The notes beneath the pieces were generated by a model, which worked only from the letters and a program-made list of their open reading frames with translations, searched no databases and was not told the DNA's origin. From contig JAIXMG010000036.1 in assembly GCA_025201345.1 (NCBI GenBank), positions 336,374-400,373 on the forward strand: a stretch of 64,000 nucleotides of DNA, read 5' to 3'. Of this stretch, positions 9,943 through 20,879 are shown piece after piece. The stretch comes from Thamnidium elegans. Lineage: Eukaryota; Mucoromycota; Mucoromycetes; Mucorales; Mucoraceae. Position 1 is the stretch's first letter. Every line of letters begins with the position of its first letter. The translations under genes were made by a program, and so were the position numbers.

Positions 9943-11480
9943 ATGAATAAAAGACAAGCAACACCACCAGTAGAAGCCATTTTATCCGATTCGATATTTC
10001 CAGTTAGAACACCTAAAAAAGAAGAAGAAAAGAAGGCAGATCCACTAGCAACACAAGTATGGAGACTTTATACCAAAGCCAAAGATACGTTACCAAACGG
10101 TACTCGGTTAGAGAATTTAACTTGGCGTATGATGGCCATGACTTTAAATAAAAAAAAGTTACAAGAAGAATCATCTCCACCTAAATCAGATGATACAGTA
10201 GGTTTGTTATCTTGTTCTGCTCCACCTTCTATTCTTCACCATCAACATAATAATCAAAATTTACTTGTAAATGGATCAGCGCGTGCATCTTCCCCTTTAA
10301 AAGTAAATTTTTTATTTTATATACTTAAATTTTATACTAATAGAGTATAATAGTCCCCCTTTTTATCACATGTCAGTAATAATAGTATAACAATACCAGT
10401 AGACCCACCGAATGATGAGGATGATGATGGTGATGATGATGTAGAGTATACTAATCCTGGAGCAATAAGTTTTGAAGATTTATTAACAATGTATCATTTT
10501 AACGATAAACATAATAATTCAATATTAGGTAACGCTGTATATAAATAACTTTGAATGTATTTATTTATTTACTCACGTAATATTTTTATTTTTTCCCAGC
10601 ATCTTCGGGAGATCCCGCAGTTGGTCACACACCACCACCATCGTCGTCATCTCCACCACCTCCTCCACCACCAACATCATCAACTAAAACTAAATCCATT
10701 ACTCAATGTACAAATTGTAATACAACCACTACACCACTGTGGAGAAGAAACCCAGAAGGACTTGCTTTATGTAATGCGTGCGGTTTGTTCCTGAAATTAC
10801 ACGGCGTGGTGCGGCCACTGAGTTTAAAAACCAATATAATAAAAAAAAGAAATCGCAGTGGTAGTGGAGCGACCATGAACAATAGTACGCATGTGGATAT
10901 GGTTCACGGTATCGGGAGAGGATTAAAATCCAAAACGATCGATATTAAAAAAAAGGAATCGACTAGTACCAGTACTCGACCGATCACATTTAGTGCATGG
11001 AATGGTTCAGAAGCATTAAATAAAAGACAAAGAACAAACGAAGAAGAAAGTACTAGTTTAAAATTGGAAACAAGTAATAGTACTTCTGCAGCAATGGTTA
11101 TTTCTGGTTCATTACCAAATCATCCATCTTCTGATGGATTAAGGCAAGTATTATTATCAAAACAACAGCATAATTCAGGTGAACAAAAGGGTAGAGCTAT
11201 TTTACCAAACAACAATAATAATCATCGGTTATCATTGGGTAATATTGGGTCTGCTCCTGCTTTAAATTGGATGGGCTTAATGGCTCAACAGCAGAAGCAA
11301 CAAGAACAACAACAACAGCATATACAACAGCAGCAGTTGTATAATGCTAGTTCTTTTCCATTACTTAATTCGAATCAGTTGCAACAATTAATATTACTGC
11401 AGCAAGCTACGGCTGCTGCCGTGGCTGCTTCTAATAATCAAGATACTACTACTAGTATGGATCATGACCATCATTCATAA
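9943..11480 (+). CDS. areA: AreA/NIT2-type GATA transcription factor (nitrogen regulation)
   Basis: Three exons: 9943-10302, 10354-10528, 10600-11480 (471 aa). Phases agree; the acceptor at 10353 (ATAATAG) was chosen because the next one (10376) would give an immediate stop. Residues about 40-75 carry the conserved N-terminal motif of fungal AreA/GAT1 proteins (DUF1752: [24 protein letters not shown]). A class IVa GATA finger with CX2C-X17-CX2C spacing occupies residues 214-238 ([20 protein letters not shown]), followed by the basic tail [18 protein letters not shown]. In this family the factor binds HGATAR sites and activates genes for secondary nitrogen sources. Acidic ([11 protein letters not shown]), Pro-rich, Asn-rich and Gln-rich stretches surround the finger. 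The start is the ATG after the T-rich leader; a longer in-frame reading upstream is only K/F homopolymer. Which AreA paralogue it is cannot be said. Confidence 0.9.
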
Positions 11481-12238
11481 AGTCTTTTTTATTTATTGTA
11501 TATATAATCATATTCCCCCTTTTTACACAATAAATTTTTTTTTATATACATATATATTTTGCGCACACATAAAAATCAGTGTTGATCCTTTTTTTTTTGT
11601 CACACAACTACCTTGGTAACACATGGAAACCTGAAACCGAAAAAAAAAGCTAACTTTTTACATATATAATAAAATCGGTAAAGTTCTTAGTTAGACATAA
11701 TATAATACCAGTAAAAATGGATTTGAGGTGTAGTCAAAACAATATAATGCTATATTACAGCTTGGGTTCTGCTCATATATTCCATCATATCAAGTATATA
11801 TAGGATGTTGCTTTTAGGTAAACTGAAGGGTTTAGAAGCCAATATAATAACCGAAAGTTTTTTTTATTAAGCGGAAAATATTAATTCTACAATATAAACC
11901 ATTTCACATGAGTCAAAAGCGGCTCAATACACTATCAAAGTCGGCACCATCATTTTCGGATTCCCTTGTTCAGTCTTGGATAAAGCTTACACATTGACAC
12001 GTATTTTATGATTTACATTTTAGTTTGGCTATTTAATTGCGTGTAAAGGGATCTGTCCGCATTAAAAAGGAAAACGGTATCGATACCAAAAATTTAAAAC
12101 GATGCTTTTCGAAAAATGACTACATCACGTAAACCACAAGTAATATCCTTCGCAGACTGAATTGATCTGTTACGATAAGTTTAACCTTGACAGAAAATGT
12201 TGGAAAGTGTTTCCAAGTTAATTGGTTGAATGCTTACC

Positions 12239-12270
<32 letters not shown>

Positions 12271-12305
12271 GAGATTAAAAAAAACGTTTTGCATATATTT
12301 TTTTT

Positions 12306-12350
<45 letters not shown>

Positions 12351-15142
12351 GTTATCTCTCTGGGGGTTGTGCGCTAGCTTAATATAGCCGAATACACGGC
12401 TTTCAATTTACTGGGTTTTGAATAAATATTTAGACGTAATGGGACAAATTTAAAATCTTGGGTATGCAATAGTTGGCGCGGGCTTGCTGACGACTTGTTC
12501 AAATATCTAGGAAGCTTGCTGTACCTATATGTAGGAAGACAAGTTTCGAGTATAAAAATTAGGTAAAGCTTAATATGTCTTATATTCGAAGTAATGAAGA
12601 TAATAAAGATTGAATTATTTTATTCGCTTTTGTAAGTATCGTTACCTCTTAACGAAAAGTACCATGAATGGCTATGTTTACACTGTGTGCTAAATTTTCT
12701 TGGCCTTCTTAGTGTTATGCATCATATTACTGCTGTTTCTACTTGTAAGACTTATTTTTTATTCAAAACCCAGTATCCGGATAAAAAAACTTTATTACCC
12801 CAATTTTTTTTTTATATATATTGCCTGATAGATAGAAGGCTGGGAATTTCAATTACTTAAACATTATCTGATTGCTTCAAGTCAAAAAAATATTATCGTA
12901 ATGTCCATTCTCCCAACTTACTGGTTTAAACATCCGCAGTAGCTCATTATATAATCCCTTACCGAAAAGCTGGATCATTTCTTATTTACGCGCACTTCAA
13001 TCAATTCACCGAGAAAAACTCTTTTTCAAAAAAAAAAAAAAAAAAAAAAAAAAAAGAAAAGAATGTGATACAAAATGATTGTCCGTTTTGCATCGTCTAT
13101 TACTAAAAATGCAGTAACACCATCGGCTTTCTAGCTTATTTAGTGTTATCGTATGATTCAAAGATATACAATTTATGTTAACTTTGAATTCTATTAAAAT
13201 AGTTCTATTTGTTCCATTGAAAACTTTTTTTTTTTTTTTTTTTTTTTGTTGGATTTAAATTAACTTGATCGAATTACTGTGATTTGTCACGTCGTTTTTT
13301 TTTTTTTTTTTTTTTTTTTTATTACTAACGAGACCATATATTAAACTCGCGAATTGAATTATTCTAGATTATACGCCATGAGCACACACACACGCACAAA
13401 AATACCTGTTGAAATTCGGTTGGTGATGGCTTCATATAGTAATAAATCCGGGTTATTAATAATTAAATGCAAAGATAAAACACAAAAAACGTGGATAACA
13501 TTTTTCTTTTTTTTTTATATCCGCGATCAGTAAGTTTTGGGACAAGCATATATCTCTTTTGGAAAATGGTAGAATTAAACACTTGTTTAATTAGGACGTT
13601 TTTCTTCTGATTATAAAGGGAGAACAAACTAAATCACTGTTACTATAGTAAAGAGAGAGTAAATGCACCTGATATTCTCATTCAAAAAAAAAAAAAAAAC
13701 TTTGTTGGGTTTCAAATCAGAGGGGGATATCACAAGGATTGGGTCCAGTCAAAGAAAAAAAAGTCAGGTACGCGACCTTATTATTAAGGTTTATCTTTTT
13801 TTAAAAAAAAAAAGAAGAAGCCTATAATGTTATTGGTATACTACAAAGTGATTAGAACTTTACAAATCAAATAACAGAAAAGTAAATTAAATACGTTCTT
13901 AATTCAAAAAAGAGAGAGAAAGAGAAAAGTAGAATCGCTTATTGTTCGTCAACGTTATTACAAATAGAAAATATAGATCCTGGGAAAGAATTTACTGATC
14001 AAAACTGAGTCAGAAAAAAATATAGTTTATGTATTATGAAAAGATTGTGAAAAAAATACACAAAAGAGTAAAATACATCCATTGAAATACAAGGGGGGAG
14101 GGAAAAAAAAATACTGGTTCGCGTATAAAAAACAAGTTTTTTTTATATATTTGCCTGTAGTTTTGTACGCTACAAAGGAGTTATTTTTTTTTAAAGTTGA
14201 ATAGTGTCATGGTGACTCTTATTTTAGACAAAAAGCATATAGAGTTTCGGTTTCTGTCTTTTGTACGACAAAAAAAGATTGAAAATGGGCTGCGACTGAT
14301 ATCATTTTCGGCAGGGAGCACAGATAGGCCCGAATCTTCGGTCATTGTACTGGGGGGAGACGCATAGTAAAAAAAAAAAAAAAGAAAGAAAGAAAGTCTT
14401 TCTCCCAAAAAAGTCTATTAAATCTTGAAAAGGAATTTATACGGAAACGAGATATGCATTAAAAAAAAATTTTGCGGGGAGAGAGAGAGGGGAATTTTTT
14501 ATTTTTTTACGTAATAAAAATGAAGGGTGTATATTGTTTTCTAAAAAAAAAAAAAATTATGATGGCACAAAGAAAACTGTAATGAGATAGACTTTTTTTT
14601 TATATGTGCAAGCACATATATAACAGTATATAAATTGGTTGTGTGGTACTCTTACACTTAATCCGGGATAAAAAGCTTATCATCATCAGCTTTAATTTCT
14701 CATATGGAACCAATCAATTTTGTTCTACTTATCAAACCATGAGATTCAAAATTTATTATAGTAAAAAAATAATAATATAGTGTCCAGTCTATTGGATGTA
14801 AAGATCATAGATAACGAAAAGAAAAGAGCGATATTACAGTGGGAAAAAAAAAAAAAAAATAGGGAGGGAACACAATCAGATTTTTCGATACTTTACCGAT
14901 TAAATCTCGTTAGTGCGTGTGTATATGTTTATAATGTCATTATCTGAGATGAACTAGCCCCCTTCCTCCTTTTTTTTTTTTTTTTTTTTTTTTTTACGAA
15001 TCGGGAACAAACTACCTGAAAAGAGCACGGGGTTGTACATAATTAAAAAAAAAAAAGTCCTGGGTTGTTGCAGTGAGGATTCTGTTTAATGCACATATAG
15101 TTTGAAATAAATAAAATAAATATAAATAAATAAAGGTATTTG
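11481..15142. other. 3.7-kb gene-free region between convergent GATA-factor genes
   Basis: No coding exon with family resemblance on either strand. It is rich in homopolymers: A runs at 12240-12266, 12309-12349 and 13029-13054, and T runs at 13226-13247, 13298-13320 and 14971-14994. Open frames here are translations of those runs. 3' UTRs of both flanking genes presumably extend in. Confidence 0.6.
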
Positions 15143-16760
15143 TCAACCAGTAGGAGATCTATCAAGTATAATATCATCAACAGGTGGAGGAGAACAAGTT
15201 AATTTACCAAGTGAATTACCACTTTGGTTACTAAGTCTTCTAGATGAACCTAAAATACCACTATTGTTGCTACTCATTCCGCGATTTTCTTGTTGTTTTC
15301 GAGCTAATTTGGCATAATCTAACAAAACCAGAAGTTTTAAATAAAGAATTCTTTTCCATTTTAATTTTTTTACTTACGGAGTCCGCAAGCATTGCAGAGT
15401 GTACGAGCACCATCTGGTCCACGTCTCCATTCTGGTGTTTCAGATATATTACAGCTGTGGCATCTGCCTTGGAAAGCAGGTCGTTTCTATAGAGACGGTT
15501 AGTACCATTAACGACTAGTATGTAATCTAATTACTTACGCCTCTTTTTCTTTGTCTGATGTTGTTATTTATAGTGGATGAGGGAGATGAAGATCCTATAC
15601 GCCAGGTACGAGGTTTATTTTGTTCATTTGATGATACGTAATCACCCTAATTTTAAAGTTAGTAAAAAGTTGTATACATATTTGTTATACTTTACTTGAT
15701 ATTGTTCAGGTACATTTTTTGCAGCTCTTAATTGTTCAGAAGCGAGTTGATGTTTTCTTAATCGTAATAAAGCATTCAATACTTCATTTGCTCTACCAAT
15801 CATATCGTCCAGCCATGGTCGTGTGGAATTGAGGTCTTGATAAGTGGAGGTACTCGAATGTGAATTAATAAATTGGCTTTTTCGTTGTACCATGTTGTCG
15901 CATAATGTATGGCATTGTCGAACTACCTTTTTTTTTTTTAACAGCAAAAAAAAAAAAAAAAAAAATACATATAATATATAGATCATTATAATAAAAAATA
16001 AATAAAAAAAGATAAAAAATAAAAGGATGAATACATTTTTATTACAATACACGAATATATAAAAAAAAAAAAACTAAGAATTTTTAAAAATGTTATTTAC
16101 CTCTTCTATATCATTCTCAATGCGGTTTGGTGTATATGTACTATTGTTATATGATGATGATGAAGGGCTGGGCGCATTATTTATATTGGTATTATAAGCC
16201 TTTGATGTATATTGGAAATAAGAAGATCTTTGTTGTTGTGATTCAGGGGGCTGTTGTGGAGATGTTTGTTGCATAAGGATGGGAGAGGTATTTGAAAATA
16301 ATGAAGGTGAAGATTTGTAATAAGTATCTCTGGAAAGTTCGTTTCTATTTTTATAAGGAGGAGACTTCCACTGATCAGGTTGAGGTGGCGTAGGAAGTGA
16401 AGTATCAGATGAAGTGCTAGGAACCCAACTACGGTTAGGTAAGAAATCATCCATAGCTGAAATAGGTGGTAATTTCAATCTATCTGTATTGTTGTTGTTG
16501 TTACTACTGTCTGATATATTTCTATTTAATTTTTTTTTAAGGTTAGTTTTGGTGATACCAACTCCATCAATTTTGAAACCGATTGACAAGGAACCAATGT
16601 TAATGCATCGCAAGTTCCCCCCAAGATATATCGGGGTTTCAAAAATTGTTTTTTGCCCATCTTTTTTCTTTTTTTTTTCTTTTTTTTTTAAAAAAAAGAA
16701 ATGAAATTATACCTTTGATGATGAAGGTTCATAATGGATTACGTGCGTAGAAATAAATAA
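15143..16760 (-). CDS. NsdD/SUB-1-like GATA-type zinc-finger regulator
   Basis: Exons on the minus strand: about 16713-16760 (5' end uncertain), 16101-16667, 15696-15926, 15539-15646, 15378-15486, 15143-15318; at least 396 aa after the first exon. The finger is class IVb, CX2C-X18-CX2C ([21 protein letters not shown]), preceded by GKRPAFQGR and followed by HYAKLARK, the form typical of NsdD (Aspergillus) and SUB-1 (Neurospora) regulators of development. A helix with [14 protein letters not shown] precedes it, as in NsdD. The N-terminal part is Ser/Pro/Asn-rich, with [14 protein letters not shown] near the start. The finger is split by an intron after CGL. No in-frame ATG was found in the first exon (reading [12 protein letters not shown]), so the true start may lie upstream behind a poly(T)-rich intron. 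Target specificity is not inferable. Confidence 0.85.
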
Positions 16761-16816
16761 AAAAAAAAAAAAAAGATAAAGAGCAAAGTTATAATGTGTA
16801 AAAGTAATAAAGAATG

Positions 16817-16854
<38 letters not shown>

Positions 16855-17546
16855 ACAAGAATAAAAAGAGAGAGAGAAAAAAAAATATAAAGAGAAAAAG
16901 AAGAACAAGAGAGAACAAGAAAGAAAATCATTGTTTAGAATTATTTTTATATTCGGCTGGTCCTTATCCGGGGCGGTTAAATCTCGATTTTGTAAAACGT
17001 TAGATGAATGACGGTGTGACCACAAAAATATCCAACTTTTTTTAACGCTTTTATTACCTTATACTTGAAACAAATTAATCAAGAGTATATTTTACTAAAA
17101 AAAGAGCACAAGATAAGATAATGTATCACATGGCCAATTCTTTTTAAAATAAATATAGTGTCCCTATATACATTACCCACGTTTATGATTTGACCGGAAA
17201 TGACAACCTTCCAATCGTCATAGAAACAGATACCTTTCTGTGACACTTTAAAGGAAACTTATTCGATAAAGAAGCCACGTGGAATTCTTTTTTTATAATA
17301 AATGGTTTATTATAATCCTTTCAACAAAACTTGGATACCTTGAACACAAAAAAAAAACTGGAAATAATTTTATAATCGCATGATATCTTTATTGAATGAT
17401 TGGTTCTTATAAAGCAAGTTGAATTGGTATCACACTTCATTGTTTTATAACATAATTTTGCACAACATTCGAAAAAGAGAAAGGAAAAAAAAAAAAAAAA
17501 AAGAAAAAAAAGAGAAAACTATATACACATAAAAAAAAAAAAAAGC
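16761..17546. other. Intergenic, likely promoter/5' leader of the NsdD-like gene
   Basis: No gene seen. It holds T and A runs (16821-16850, 17487-17502) and a CT/GA-rich segment at 16866-16925 next to the uncertain first exon. It separates the NsdD-like gene from the 3' end of the SCA7 gene. Confidence 0.5.
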
Positions 17547-17989
17547 TTAGATGGTTTGACTAGAAGTAGTAGCAGATAAGGTATTCGTGGCTGATGTTTG
17601 TTTTAAAGGAGAATCTTTTGGTGTAATGGCATCTAATAATATATCTCTTAGTTTGTAATATTTTCTTTTACGACCCACATAGAATAATTGCTTCGTCCCA
17701 AGTGGTATAGGTTTAGTTTGTTCAATCGCTACTCGTACACTTTCTGTTTCTTCATCTGAATCAATATCTGGTTCTTCTTCCTCGTCCTCTTCTTCTTCTT
17801 CTTCTTCATCTTTATGAACACTAGTAGATGTATTATAATTAGAGCAAGTGACAGTACATGTCTTTTTAGTTGATGCTGATGATGATAGCCGACTCTTGAG
17901 TTTATTAGGGTCCAAAACATGCAGTTTAGATCTTGTGCTATCTTTATCACCCATAGCACCAGGCACTAGCGTAACACAAAGATATTTAG

Positions 17990-18020
<31 letters not shown>

Positions 18021-18709
18021 GCAAGCTTTTAAAGGGAAATTCATAAAGTTTACCTTGTGGTCTACCTATTCCTTTTTTCTGATAGGCTGCCAGTAAGTCG
18101 TTAAATGGTTGTGTTCTACCTTCTACTGACCTTTTGGCACCCATAGCATGAATCTTGCAAGTAAGTGATCTCGTACAAGGATGATTATTCGGCGGAATAA
18201 GAACACCACATTGTCTATCAAGATCTAATGGTGCTATTTTTAAAAAAAGATGTTATTATTGCTTTGATAATATAATTACCAGTGTGTGTATTTTTTTTTT
18301 TTTTTTTTTTTTTTTACCTTTTTTCTTTGGTGTAGCCTTCTGTTTAGATTTCTTTTCTTTTTTCATCTTTTTTTCTTGTTCGATTGTGGATACTACGCTA
18401 TCTTATATTACCAAAATTGTATTATCAGCCACGTTACAATATATCCTTTCATATATATATTTACAGAGAAGAGAAAAAAAAGAAAAGAAGCTAAAATGGA
18501 ATATACGCACGCATGTATTCTCTGTATAAAACTTTCTCTTCCAAAAAAGGGAAACTAAAAAAAAAAAATTACTCACCAGCTTCTTCTTGTTTTGTAATAT
18601 TTCGCTTCTTCTTTTTTGTGGTCGTTTTTTTATTCGATACGGTTTTGGTGGTTCCCATATCGTCACTCTCTTCATCCTCTGATATCGAACTTTTACCAAA
18701 AGTAGACAT
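17547..18709 (-). CDS. SGF73: SAGA complex SCA7-domain protein (Sgf73/ataxin-7 type)
   Basis: Four exons on the minus strand: 18577-18709, 18318-18401, 18054-18233, 17547-17965; 271 aa with consistent phases. Residues about 75-125 form the SCA7 domain: CGVLIPPNNHPCTRSLTCK, then HAMGAKRSVEGRTQPFNDLL. It has the conserved Cys/His zinc ligands (C..C..C.H). Sgf73/ataxin-7 anchors the deubiquitinase module (Ubp8, Sgf11, Sus1) to SAGA and works in histone H2B deubiquitination and transcription. The N-terminus is acidic then Lys-rich; a long Glu/Asp run (EEEEEEEDEEEE) follows the SCA7 domain, and a basic GRKRKYYKLRD patch lies near the end. At 271 aa it is much shorter than yeast Sgf73 (about 650 aa) or ataxin-7. 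The intron before the last exon has a 22-nt A run. Confidence 0.9.
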
Positions 18710-19159
18710 AACTACAAATAATAATAATAAAACGAAAAAAAGAAAAAAAAAAAGGAGGGACGAAATAACAGTGCCTCCCACTCTTAATTTACCGAATTTT
18801 TTGAAGCACCGCCAAAAAAAAATGCGTGCATCCTGTGAGGCTAAGGCTAAAAATTACACTGAGAGAAAGAGAGAAACAGTTTATAGAATAGCCGTAAATA
18901 AAATCCTCAGTAGCCCTTGAGGTGTGTGTGTGTGTGTGTGTGTGTGTGAGTTTTCAACTTTTTTTTTTTACCTCTTTTTGACTCTCTATCATCACTAAAC
19001 TTTCTAAAACTGGCTCAATGATGGGTTGAATATACAGAAATAGCATCCTCTTTTCGATGATGACAGGATTAACAATAACCAATAAGCCTTTTCATCCGTA
19101 ACAATATGATAAGTTGTAACAACAAGTTGTAGAGCATATAAAATGATTAAATAAATCAC
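18710..19159. other. Intergenic, promoter side of the SCA7 gene
   Basis: It holds a (TG)n microsatellite at about 18921-18948 and A/T runs. No gene recognised. Confidence 0.5.
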
Positions 19160-19783
19160 ATGAGTAGACGTGACCATTTTATCAACCTACTCTATCTTTT
19201 ATTTATGTGCACCAGTAAGTATTTCATCTTTTATGACTTGTATTCTTTTATTATTATGTCTTTTTTAGTTTTCTCTATACCTTTGCAGACGAATAACGAC
19301 ACAAAGTATAAGAGCACTTCTTTGCTCAAGTATGCTCTAACCGGGCGTACATATATCGGGCCCCGCTTTTTTTTTATGCTTTACAAAGATACGTGAAAAA
19401 AGCAATAGACTTTCTTTTCTGAAGCGTGCACCAAGAACTTCCGAGAATCTAACCAAGTGATTTTTGTAGTAATGATGATAATATCAATAATAGCTTCGAT
19501 GACATACTTGTTGCTTTACCTATTTCAATCATAAATACACTGCAGAAATTGAAATCGTTGAAAGAATTTCGCGCAGCACTGAATATTCTTTATTACGTCA
19601 ACGTAATTAAATGCTACTTACTATTGTTAGATATAAGACTCTAGGCTAATATGCGATTTTTATGTAGGAGCAACTTATTACAAGTGCTCAGACGAAAGGA
19701 AAAGCAACAATTCGATTGATGTTTTTAGCCCTTTTGAGACCAGTAATGCTGCTCCCTCATGCCGCAGATACTACAAAAAGTCA
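19160..19783 (+). other. Cryptic gene-like remnant, unrecognised
   Basis: An ATG at 19160 opens MSRRDHFINLLYLLFMCT, with a GTAAGT donor at 19216. After a TTTTTTAG acceptor, FSIPLQTNNDTKYKSTSLL..KYALTGRTYIGPRFFF runs to a TGA at 19396. About 70 nt further, INNSFDDILVALPISI..LQKLKSLKEFRAALNILYY and, after a possible intron, EQLITSAQTKGKATIRLMF run to a TAG at 19783. Codon composition looks coding, but no frame connects the blocks and I recognise no domain. It may be a decayed single-copy gene or another expanded-family fragment. Confidence 0.3.
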
Positions 19784-20879
19784 TATTTATTGGAGCTAGA
19801 TCTCCCCCCTCCCCTCCTTTCTTTTGTGAGATACAAATCGGTTTTTATTTCTTTTTTCTACCAGCTCTTTCTTCTAATATGAATCTTTTTTACATTTTCG
19901 TCGTTTTAACATTTTTTTTTCTTGTTACACACCAAACTATTCCCGAATTACTAAACAAGACGCACATAAAAACGGCGCATCTATTATTATAACTTTAGTG
20001 TAAATACCACAGTTATTCCCAAATTCACATGATTACTTACCGGGTTTTTTTTTATTAATAGTTTGATCACTGGTACTTTTAAACCATGATAAAAAGAAAA
20101 GGATGGTCATTTTTTTTAAGCGTGATTTCTTGTATCTTTTTGCAGTACTATAACCAAGGTTACAGTAAACCAAGAAAAAAAAAGTTTCTCTGTTTTTGGT
20201 TACCCTTCCCCCCCCCATAGTCAAATGTACCACGAATATCAAGATGATAATTTATAGCTTCCTGATCCAAGAGATATTAGAAAAGCTTTCACGTAAATGT
20301 CGACATTTATCGGAGACCATATGTATATTTTTTTTTTCACAGATTAAGAAGTGGTATTTATTCTATATATATATTTCGAAAGAGTACGCGTTTGTATATC
20401 CAGTGAAAAGAGCACCACCCCGTCCTTAATCTTTTACTTTTCGGTTTATGGATCGTTGACTAAAAATCTGTAAGTGTACATTTTGTGCATACTAACACCG
20501 AACATTAAAACCAAGCCGCCGAAATAAAGTAATATATGCGCGTGACAAGTAGTATTACAAACAAATTAGCAATATAATGTTTTAATCGTAAAACGGGAAA
20601 ATGACAAAAAATGAATACTTTGCCACGTTTGAATATGCTTTTCAGTTTCGTGAACTGTGTAACACTAGATGCATTAAAGATAGTCGAAACCAGGCGGGTA
20701 AAAAGTATCCCATTTTACCAGGTTTATACCATTCAAAAGGTAAACACCCACCCTACTTGGTGACCGTATGTTCTTACTCAATGTTAAGAAACTCTCCGTA
20801 CATACAAACAAATAATTATTTTACACGATCTTCTTTTTTTTTTCTTCTTCTTCTTTTTTATCGTTTCTATTACACTGCC
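19784..20879. other. Intergenic, upstream of the P5-type ATPase gene
   Basis: No gene recognised. It contains A/T runs and short open frames without family features. It presumably includes the promoter of the ATPase gene starting at 20880. Confidence 0.5.

Noticed and set aside
10374..10376. CAG at 10376 as the second acceptor of the AreA-like gene
   Set aside because: It would place TAA TAA first in exon 2; the TAG ending at 10353 keeps the frame.
12187..12387. Poly-Lys open frame
   Set aside because: It is the translation of two A runs, not a gene.
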